Below, piece after piece: positions 7,023-13,756 of a stretch of DNA of 15,470 nt. The stretch's first letter is position 1, and every line of letters begins with the position of its first letter. Source of the DNA: Gammaproteobacteria bacterium (lineage in GTDB: Bacteria > Pseudomonadota > Gammaproteobacteria > Arenicellales > JAHEKD01); assembly GCA_024638545.1 (NCBI GenBank), contig JAHEKD010000008.1:1-15470 (forward strand), in the 5' to 3' direction. The notes under the pieces were generated by a model. The model worked only from the letters and a program-made list of their open reading frames with translations. It searched no databases and was not told the origin of the DNA. Made by a program: the position numbers and the translations under genes.

Positions 7023-10000
7023 CTATTTAATGAATGCTGTTTGCGCGTTCTGCTTTACCTTTGCGATTTCTTGACGTGCCAACCTGATGGATTTGAATCC
7101 CTTTGCCGATCTGGCAACCACTTCGCCACCGGTTGCAACAAGCTTCCAGCGATAGGCACCCGATTTGTCCTTATAGGTGTTAAACTCGCCGGCCGCATGA
7201 AGATGATGCAATCGATGCGCCTGATTTCTCTGGGCGATATAAACGGATGCCTCCCCCTGTGTTTTCGGAACGGGTGCCGGCTTTCCAGAGTCCGGATGTC
7301 CGTCAAGATGATTGACTATACTGAAAACCTCTTTTTGCACTGGAGACAGCGGCTCATCCAGTGCTGCACTTAAACTGACCTTGGGTAATGCCGGGCGTTT
7401 TAATTTTAACGGGCAGTCATTTCTCGGTTTGTCTCTTGATTCCAGAAGATCATCAAAGGTTGCAGCCTGACCTTCCCTGGCAGTGAGTGGCTGATCGCGA
7501 AGCCTCCACATTTTACGCACGCTTGCCAGGACAGAGGTATGCTGTAACTGGCGGCTCTCAACCATGCCCTCATCGAGCCATGGGGAAATGAGTATGGTCG
7601 GCACGCGGCAACCGAGGCGATCAAAATTAAATACATATTGAGGTTTTGGCTGTCCGGTTTTTTCGTTAAACATATAGCCATAGTGCTGGCGATCATATGC
7701 TGTGGGTGAGGTAAATGCGTCAGGTGGCAAAACATTTTTATCCGGCGGGTAGACATGGTCAAAAAATCCGCCATGCTCATCATAGGTAACAATGAGCAAG
7801 GTCTGCTCCCAAATCTTACTGTGCCGCAAATTCTCATAAACATCGGCGATCCAGTGTTCACCAAAGCGCACGTCATAAGGCGCATGCTGGGAATTCGCAA
7901 ATCCCTTCCGGGAATTTGAATAACGCGGGCACAAAAATACGTAGTTGGGAAAATCGTTCGGATTCATTAGATCCTTAGCAAATTTATCAAACGGATGCAG
8001 TCGATCAACCTGGGTCTTGAGAGCCGGAAAATTAGACGCATCTGACAAGTCATGTGAATAGAATGCCCAGCTCTTATCACCTTGTTCATCAATATCCTCG
8101 TAAATTGTGCGCGCCTCGATTGGAAATTCCCAAGGATTGTGCACCAATCCTACCGAGGTGGCGGCGTGCATAAACAGCCTGTTTGGCTCGGTCGGACCCG
8201 GCACTTCAGAAAACCACTTGTCGCAAACGCAGAAGGCTTTGGCCAAACCATTAATTACCGGAAGCTGCCGGGGTGTAAACGCATTCATCGCCACCGCAAC
8301 ATGGTCCCTTGGTGCAGCTATGGGCATTTTGAAGTTCGGGTCCTTATCAGCCCAGCCTTGATAGTCACGCATTAATCCCGCGGCATAGGCTTTGACAAAA
8401 CCATTATTAGTCGTTGGCGTTGCGCCTTTTACACCTGCACCGGCAGGACCCCATTCATCATTGTATAGCTGTTCGCTCGCTGCGGGAAACGAATGCGATG
8501 GTCCACCGTAAAGATCAGTTTCAATACCGCTGACTTTCACAGGCGGTGGAATGTCGCCTTCCGGTATTCCAAAATAGCGGGCTTTTTCGACGTGAAACGC
8601 CGTTTTTTCAGACGGGTTTCGAGGATCCAGATAATTAACACAGCTTTGCCTGTTGTTGGCAATTCCGTCAACACCCGGCAAGTAGCCCAACATATGGTCG
8701 AAGGACCGGTTCTCCAGCATTAATACCACAACATGTTTTATGCGTTCACCGGCGATACTCCGGCTGCCAGCACGGGCAGGATCGAACTTTGGTATTGATG
8801 TGATTTCGGGATCAGCCGCATTCTTCGTCACATCCCCAACTGCAACATCAAGAAATTCCGCCATGCGCCCGCCTGGCGCCCATGATTTTGTCCAGGATGA
8901 ACTTGAAGCAAGCTGTTCAGGAGGATGCACGTGTGCCTGCCTTTCGATTAACCAGCGTGGTCGCCAGTGTGTGAACAAACGGCAAAACTCGACAAAATAT
9001 TCTTCAGCCAGACGCTGATCGCCATGAATGATAAGCGAGTTTTCATCATTATGAGCAGTGGAATTGGTAGAGTAGTTTGCCGAGCCTGTGACCACAACAC
9101 AGTCTGGTTTATCCCAGTCAAACAGCAGAATTTTATGATGCACAATCGGGTTATAGCCATTACGTTTCAGCTCCAGGTAGAGTGCATCTTCGTCAGGCTC
9201 ATCCTCCAGAGGCGCATTACAGGCCACCACCCTGGGATTTGCGGTGTGTGCTTCATTGAAAATCAGACGATCGCCGCTATGATCAGTGCCATAATAAGCA
9301 CGATCGGCAACTCCGAACACCGGAATGTCATCGTTCAATACGCTCTCGATTAATTTACTGTCGGTCATGCGAAAGGTCATAAACAGGCGGCTCGATGTTG
9401 CCTGCATCGCCAATTTCGTCAGGCGGTCCAGGTCAGGACGATCCGCCATCGAGTGCGGCGAGAAATACACTTCGAGGGTATCATCCGCAACTGCGCCGCT
9501 TTTATTATTTCTGCGAAGACCCGCATTATCGTTTTTCAGAACGCGCTCAAAATCTTTCAAATACGCTTTTGCAATATCGCGATTGTGCACGATAACGCTC
9601 TGATTTGATTGTGTTGAGATGCCGCCATTAGTGAAGTTTGTAGAGCCTGTAAGAACCGAAACAGGCGTTCCGTCTGACTGTTTCAGTATCATGTATTTGT
9701 TATGGCTAATGCTCACATGCTCACGCTTGTGCACGAACACACCAGACTTTTTAAGCTGATTATGGGCGGGTGAATTAGGCCCGGGCGAGCCGGAAATCCT
9801 CTCTTCAGCTCCCCAGTCAAGTGATACCCTGGCGCGTTTACCAACTTTACATATGGCCTTGATGACTTTTTTGTGATCGAGATGATAGGCCGCCACATCG
9901 ATAAGCATGCTCTTGTCAAGCGTTGCCTGTTCAATAAAGGCAACAATGTTCAGCTCCAGGTCCCGTGCCAGCCATTTCATGGCGACTGTATCCTTATCCG

Positions 10001-10490
10001 GAATATGTCCTTCTCCGAACAGCCGCTCATACTCCTGACTGTCTGACAAACCTCGATTAAAATGCACTTCGGGTTGATCAGAGCCAGGTTCATGTTCTGG
10101 CTCAGTGGATACAGCAATTCGTACCGAGTTCCTGTGCATTTGTTTGAGTGCCCCCGGTCTGCCGTGCATTGGAATGACCTCATAAACAAAGCGGGTTCCC
10201 GCCGGCAGACCAACTTCCTGCTTGTTTTCCGATAAGCCAAAGTCATTCCAGATCATAGATTGAATCGGCGCATCCACTGAATCGTAGAGCCGGCCTTTTT
10301 CTATTGATTCACCTGCAAATCTCAATACCGTCTGAAGCCATGTTGCAACACGATCAGGACCGGTGCGACGTATTGCAAAGCCGATCAGGCCTCGAAATTC
10401 TTCCGCTGGCCACTTCAATGCAAGCGCGATGGCATGTTTACCGCTGATGGCAACAACCGTTCTACCGTTATGTGTTGTTTCGACTCTCAT
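7023..10490 (-). CDS. four-part phospholipase D / phospholipase C-type phosphoesterase fusion
   Basis: A 1155-residue multidomain protein. Residues about 1-155 form a conserved beta-type N-terminal domain that also occurs alone in the upstream 172-residue gene. Residues about 165-510 carry two phospholipase D motifs. The first is H263-x-K265 with N285 (GSTNFT), where the expected Asp is K270. The second is complete: H451-x-K453-x4-D458 with N472 (GSANYS). Residues about 583-1000 are an acid-phosphatase/phospholipase C phosphoesterase: MLE593-N-R-S-F-D, GPT767-E-P-N-R, YDEHGGFFDH (903-912) and H984. Residues about 1103-1148 resemble YegP/DUF1508. No Sec or Tat signal is seen, although many stand-alone enzymes of the second class are Tat-exported. 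The start is supported by N-terminal similarity to the neighbour; the Shine-Dalgarno is weak. It probably cleaves phosphodiester or phosphomonoester bonds of lipids. Physiological role and localisation are unknown. Confidence 0.9.
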   Translation of the reverse strand: MRVETTHNGRTVVAISGKHAIALALKWPAEEFRGLIGFAIRRTGPDRVATWLQTVLRFAGESIEKGRLYDSVDAPIQSMIWNDFGLSENKQEVGLPAGTRFVYEVIPMHGRPGALKQMHRNSVRIAVSTEPEHEPGSDQPEVHFNRGLSDSQEYERLFGEGHIPDKDTVAMKWLARDLELNIVAFIEQATLDKSMLIDVAAYHLDHKKVIKAICKVGKRARVSLDWGAEERISGSPGPNSPAHNQLKKSGVFVHKREHVSISHNKYMILKQSDGTPVSVLTGSTNFTNGGISTQSNQSVIVHNRDIAKAYLKDFERVLKNDNAGLRRNNKSGAVADDTLEVYFSPHSMADRPDLDRLTKLAMQATSSRLFMTFRMTDSKLIESVLNDDIPVFGVADRAYYGTDHSGDRLIFNEAHTANPRVVACNAPLEDEPDEDALYLELKRNGYNPIVHHKILLFDWDKPDCVVVTGSANYSTNSTAHNDENSLIIHGDQRLAEEYFVEFCRLFTHWRPRWLIERQAHVHPPEQLASSSSWTKSWAPGGRMAEFLDVAVGDVTKNAADPEITSIPKFDPARAGSRSIAGERIKHVVVLMLENRSFDHMLGYLPGVDGIANNRQSCVNYLDPRNPSEKTAFHVEKARYFGIPEGDIPPPVKVSGIETDLYGGPSHSFPAASEQLYNDEWGPAGAGVKGATPTTNNGFVKAYAAGLMRDYQGWADKDPNFKMPIAAPRDHVAVAMNAFTPRQLPVINGLAKAFCVCDKWFSEVPGPTEPNRLFMHAATSVGLVHNPWEFPIEARTIYEDIDEQGDKSWAFYSHDLSDASNFPALKTQVDRLHPFDKFAKDLMNPNDFPNYVFLCPRYSNSRKGFANSQHAPYDVRFGEHWIADVYENLRHSKIWEQTLLIVTYDEHGGFFDHVYPPDKNVLPPDAFTSPTAYDRQHYGYMFNEKTGQPKPQYVFNFDRLGCRVPTILISPWLDEGMVESRQLQHTSVLASVRKMWRLRDQPLTAREGQAATFDDLLESRDKPRNDCPLKLKRPALPKVSLSAALDEPLSPVQKEVFSIVNHLDGHPDSGKPAPVPKTQGEASVYIAQRNQAHRLHHLHAAGEFNTYKDKSGAYRWKLVATGGEVVARSAKGFKSIRLARQEIAKVKQNAQTAFIK

Positions 10491-10764
10491 AAGCTTATTT
10501 GATCACAATGTCCAAGATTAATATTTGTTTCACCACCTCATTAGAACAAGTCCTTTCATTTTCAGAGATATATGTCGCTGAATTGTTAGCAGGTGGTGGA
10601 GCTGTGTTTTCATGAAAACAGTATTCTCTCCTGGTATTCCTGCGAGTTGGAATCATTGAAATATTTATCGGCCCAGGAATCGTCAGGTTTAAAGTTGGCA
10701 TCTTCAGACAGTTCAGCTTTTGAAAACATATTGCGTTTGTTTCGACTGAAGAAATATTTATTTT
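10491..10764. other. intergenic stretch before the phospholipase fusion gene
   Basis: These 274 bp hold the 16-bp palindrome. They also hold two weak minus-strand frames: 68 codons at 10495-10701, continuing the frame of the 172-residue gene, and 39 codons at 10610-10729. Neither has a Shine-Dalgarno. The second contains NSQEYQERILF, vaguely like SDSQEYERLF of the fusion protein, and could be debris of a phospholipase D gene. Confidence 0.4.
10605..10620. promoter_or_regulatory. perfect 16-bp palindrome upstream of the phospholipase fusion gene
   Basis: TGTTTTCATGAAAACA is its own reverse complement. It lies about 115 bp before the fusion gene start, in a 274-bp stretch without a convincing gene. 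Its size and symmetry fit an operator for a dimeric regulator. No second copy was noticed in the window. Confidence 0.45.
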
Positions 10765-11283
10765 TCACGTATACGCACCCAGGTCGGCTGGAATATCCCC
10801 GGGCTTAATAAATTCTATTGCTTTAGCTTTAACGGTCCGGGAATGCTCGCCTGCTGGTGTGCTATGCTGTGTCAAATACCATTTTCGGTAATGACTGAAT
10901 TTCCTGCTATAAGCCTGGCATCCTGCAGCCCCGAGTTTAAAATAAATACCGTGTTTACCGTTGTCCGGCATCTCTGTTTTAATGGTTACGGATAGTTCCT
11001 CAGCAAAATGCATTTTCGCAGTCTTCCTGTATGCAGGTTTAATATTATAGATATAGGTTTGACCAGGATGTACGACATAGTCGCCCCAAAGAAATTTTTG
11101 AACAGGGTGCTTTTGGGAATTCGCCAGAATAGTGGTTTTGTTGCTCTTGTGATGGAACCGCTTTAATAAAAAGCCCAACTGATTTTTCCGCGATTCTCCA
11201 GTCGCATTTAGTTCGAGCAGGACATCCCTTCTACCTGAAATAGCGTGCACGGAAATACCGGAATTTCTTTTTCTGCTGCTCAT
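10765..11283 (-). CDS. stand-alone copy of the phospholipase-fusion N-terminal domain, probable truncated paralogue
   Basis: This 172-residue protein has no catalytic motif. Its first 130 residues align by eye with residues 10-160 of the fusion protein downstream. AISGRRDVLLEL pairs with AISGKHAIALAL, and LGFLLKRF with IGFAIRRT. PVQKFLWGDY pairs with PIQSMIWNDF, GQTYIYNIKPAYRKTAKM with GTRFVYEVIPMHGRPGAL, and YFKLGAAGCQAYSRKF with HFNRGLSDSQEYERLF. Beyond residue 130 the similarity stops where a phospholipase D domain would be expected. A good Shine-Dalgarno (GAGG, short spacer) precedes the ATG. It may be the 5' remnant of a second phospholipase D gene or a genuine small protein. The same frame stays open after the TGA for about 90 codons to 10495, which hints at decay. 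No signal peptide or membrane segment is seen. Confidence 0.65.
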   Translation of the reverse strand: MSSRKRNSGISVHAISGRRDVLLELNATGESRKNQLGFLLKRFHHKSNKTTILANSQKHPVQKFLWGDYVVHPGQTYIYNIKPAYRKTAKMHFAEELSVTIKTEMPDNGKHGIYFKLGAAGCQAYSRKFSHYRKWYLTQHSTPAGEHSRTVKAKAIEFIKPGDIPADLGAYT

Positions 11284-11449
11284 CCAACCTCACCCGTAAT
11301 GTAAAGTTTCAATTAGTACCATAATTCAGGCAAATACTTACACAGTATAGCAAAATGCATTCTGCTGGTGTGATTTTAAATTTATAATCTGATAATTACA
11401 TATGATACCTTATGCCCTGCCCCGCTTATACTGCCCTCATAAAATGATA

Positions 11450-11476
11450 AGTTCCACAAGTTCCGCGAGTTCCGGG
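11450..11476 (+). repeat. three tandem AGTTCCnnn 9-mers at the left end of the RAYT element
   Basis: AGTTCCACA (11450-11458), AGTTCCGCG (11459-11467) and AGTTCCGGG (11468-11476) follow each other directly. The third runs into the terminal inverted repeat that begins at 11470. This may be part of the element's end or of the target site. Confidence 0.5.
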
Positions 11477-11486
11477 GACACAATAC
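11470..11486 (+). repeat. left terminal inverted repeat of the RAYT element
   Basis: 17 bp, TTCCGGGGACACAATAC, a perfect match in reverse complement to 12165-12181. The base pairs beyond 17 diverge on both sides. Confidence 0.85.
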
Positions 11487-11541
11487 TTAACTGCAATTAT
11501 TTGTCTTCGGACCCGGTTTTAGTGGTCTGAGAATCCGCCCA

Positions 11542-12055
11542 CTAACTTGTTAGATAACCAGACCAATCCTCTACTCTCTGAAGCATAGGCCTGACCTTCA
11601 CCAGATCATCGTCCACTCCTTCAAGATGTGCTTGTGCACTCGACCATTGCCAAGTCTCCGCAGCATCACATAAGCCGGCCCTGATCGGGTTTAATTCGAT
11701 ATAACGTACTGCCGAAAAAAGATAGGATTCGTCCATTGGAAAAGAAGCAAATCGGCCCTGCCATAAATAGCCTCTCCAATTTTTGCGAAAATTAATGTAG
11801 CGAGTATAGTATCTGTGCGTACGCGAAAGCGTGCGACCATGTCCATCCACATCATGTGGTACCAACACCTGATGCACGTGATTTAGCATCAAACAGTATG
11901 CCCAAACTTCAACCTGTTCCAGTATACAAAATTTTGAGAGCAATCGTTTGTACTGATGATAGTCTTCATTACAAAAATACGTTCTGGCGTCGATTGCCAC
12001 GCTGTGTGAGATGATGCGGAATATTGGGAATCACGACCCTTGCCATCCTGGCCAT
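11542..12055 (-). pseudogene. frameshifted REP-associated tyrosine transposase (RAYT, Y1_Tnp)
   Basis: The original gene starts at the ATG at 12055 (or 12046). It encodes the classic N-terminus MARMARVVIPNIPHH then LTQRGNRRQNVF, and hits TAA at 11969-11971. The rest continues in a second frame down to 11542, beginning FCNEDYHQY. The shift lies in a five-T run (five A on the plus strand, 11973-11977); four T, or seven, would restore the frame. Downstream features are intact: the HUH-type LNHVH, then GYLWQGRF, and VRYIELNPIRAGL with the expected catalytic Tyr. The 152-residue open frame with a GTG at 12000 is therefore the back part of a protein of about 170 residues. Either the gene is dead, the run allows slippage, or the base count in the run is a sequencing error. 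Confidence 0.85.
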
Positions 12056-12164
12056 AGTGCTCTGCATAGTCTTTTATTAAATCAAGCTTACAACTCAACT
12101 TCAAATGAAGTTTATTTTAAGCCTCTTTTTCATTGTATATCGTATATCCAGAATTAATAATTGT

Positions 12165-12181
12165 GTATTGTGTCCCCGGAA
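12165..12181 (-). repeat. right terminal inverted repeat of the RAYT element
   Basis: Reverse complement of the left repeat. On the minus strand it starts immediately after the MttB-type TAA stop. Confidence 0.85.
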
Positions 12182-13756
12182 TTAAACGATCAGAATGGGC
12201 AAATGACGGCGGATCCTGTTATCGACATCTCCTGGTATGTATTCAGGATAATGCTTCTTCAGGACATCCCTGGCGTGAGCATTGGCGCGCTGATCAATGG
12301 TTGTTGCGCCGGATTCAGCCCAGGCTGTAGGCTCCAGCCTGTCTGACAGTTTAGGATAAAAATAATCACGCTCCATGGCTTCCATGGTCTGTGTCTCACC
12401 TAAAAAATGCCCCTCGCCGGTAATCACGCTTTTCATGGCCTCAAACGCCATACTCTCTTCGGTCACCTCAATTCCGCGAATCATTCGATATACATGCGAG
12501 AGCATTTCATTGTCGATAACAAAAGCCTCAAATGAAACTCCCAGTAAACTGGCCATCATGCCTGACGATTCATAAACCATGTTAGCACCCGATAATCCGC
12601 AAGCGAGTGCCGAGAGCGCTTTTTCCATTCCCATCTGTGCATCAACAGCTTTGGCATCGGACATGCTTGAAGCCACGCCTGACGGTACGCCAATAAAATT
12701 TGCAAGCTGTGCCGAAGCTGCATTGAGTATCGAAATTTCGCCGCCACCACCACAGAAGGCACCGGTACGCAAGTCGATAACAAACGGCCAGTTTGAAAAA
12801 ATCATCGGATAACCCGGATTAAATATATTCACCATAATCAAAGCAGCCAGCGTTTCAGCAAAGGAAGCCGCCAGCATGCCGTCAATTGTCGCCGGCGAAG
12901 TCGCGCCGGACATCGCGGCCGTAATGCAGTTTAAGGGCATTGAGCGGCGCATGCACGCCAAAGCCACCTCAAATGCATCCTCACCATATCGCATCGGCGA
13001 AATAATCGGGCTGATATGTGCCTTGCAAAATGGCTTTTCGGCAAACTTGCCCACGCCGCCTGCAACCGTATCAAACATGTCAATGATCGGGTCAACGTGC
13101 TTACCAATAGTGAAACTGGTGCCAGTGGGTTTTTGTGTCCCACGCATAAGACAATAGGCGGTATTTACATCCAGCTCGAAAATATCAGCAATGTCTGTTG
13201 CTACACAACAGCGGGTAAACCAGCTGATATTCGGCAGGGTATCCACAAGACGTGTGAAATCGTAAAGGTCTGTCAGTGTCGATGGACGGTAGCGCTTACT
13301 GTCCAGATCAAGCGTTTGAACTGCAGCACCACCAGTTCCGAAATAAACATGGTCGCCGCCTGCTTGGATGGTCAGATTCGGATTACGCCCGTGCAATACA
13401 AACGACTTGCAGGCACTATCGATGATGTCCTCAACCATCGCCTGACTAAAACAGAGCCTGCCCATGGAGTTCAGGCTGGCACCACATTTCAAGGCCTGCC
13501 TGGTTAATGCATCCGGCGAGTCACCCATGCCAAGCTCTGCAAGCATACGCAGCGAGGTGCTGTAGATTTGCCGAACCTGCAGGTCTGTCAACGGCTTGTA
13601 TTGTCCACCGACAGGACCCGGCGGTGCCGGATTGGTGGCCGGCTCAGCGGCGCGTTTAGCCTTCATCTGCTCACGGGCGGTCACACCGCGCCTGCGCCTT
13701 TTCTTTTGTCCCTCTTGATTTGCTTCAGGATTTGACAAGATTATTCTCAGGATCAT
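12182..13756 (-). CDS. trimethylamine methyltransferase (MttB/COG5598) family protein, non-pyrrolysine type
   Basis: A 524-residue protein of the MttB superfamily, whose studied members transfer a methyl group from a methylated amine or quaternary amine (for example glycine betaine in MtgB-type enzymes) to a corrinoid protein. An Arg-rich N-terminus (KKRRRRGVTAREQ) and the GGGGEISILNAASAQLANFIG block are typical. The gene is uninterrupted, with no in-frame amber codon, so it belongs to the large non-pyrrolysine branch. The frame is open to a TTG at 13807, but the ATG at 13756 is preferred: it leaves a 32-bp overlap with the upstream dehydrogenase gene, implying translational coupling. No corrinoid-protein gene is in the window. 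The partner dehydrogenase carries a GcvT-like folate domain, so methyl groups may end on tetrahydrofolate. The substrate is unknown. The stop codon directly touches the RAYT element end. Confidence 0.9.
   Translation of the reverse strand: MILRIILSNPEANQEGQKKRRRRGVTAREQMKAKRAAEPATNPAPPGPVGGQYKPLTDLQVRQIYSTSLRMLAELGMGDSPDALTRQALKCGASLNSMGRLCFSQAMVEDIIDSACKSFVLHGRNPNLTIQAGGDHVYFGTGGAAVQTLDLDSKRYRPSTLTDLYDFTRLVDTLPNISWFTRCCVATDIADIFELDVNTAYCLMRGTQKPTGTSFTIGKHVDPIIDMFDTVAGGVGKFAEKPFCKAHISPIISPMRYGEDAFEVALACMRRSMPLNCITAAMSGATSPATIDGMLAASFAETLAALIMVNIFNPGYPMIFSNWPFVIDLRTGAFCGGGGEISILNAASAQLANFIGVPSGVASSMSDAKAVDAQMGMEKALSALACGLSGANMVYESSGMMASLLGVSFEAFVIDNEMLSHVYRMIRGIEVTEESMAFEAMKSVITGEGHFLGETQTMEAMERDYFYPKLSDRLEPTAWAESGATTIDQRANAHARDVLKKHYPEYIPGDVDNRIRRHLPILIV

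Larger units (their letters stand above)
11470..12181. mobile_element. RAYT / IS200-like small element with 17-bp inverted ends
   Basis: TTCCGGGGACACAATAC at 11470-11486 is repeated exactly in reverse complement at 12165-12181, enclosing one transposase gene on the minus strand. REP-associated tyrosine transposase genes are commonly flanked by such inverted sequences, and this end sequence resembles ones I recall from gammaproteobacterial genomes. The right end directly abuts the TAA stop codon of the MttB-type gene (12182-12184). No target duplication was noticed, as expected for tyrosine (Y1) transposases. The element is 712 bp. Confidence 0.8.

Noticed and set aside
7406..7900. Minus-strand frame of 164 codons inside the phospholipase fusion gene
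   Set aside because: Out-of-frame product of the same strand with no motifs, while the main frame carries the phosphoesterase catalytic residues.
11889..12104. Separate 71-codon minus-strand frame upstream of the transposase
   Set aside because: It covers part of the transposase gene in the third, unused frame; the true N-terminus is in the frame starting at 12055.
13016..13507. Plus-strand frame of 163 codons inside the MttB-type gene
   Set aside because: Shadow of a well-supported gene on the other strand.
12182..13756. Pyrrolysine-containing MttB
   Set aside because: The frame has no in-frame TAG, and no pyl genes are in view, so it is the non-pyrrolysine type.
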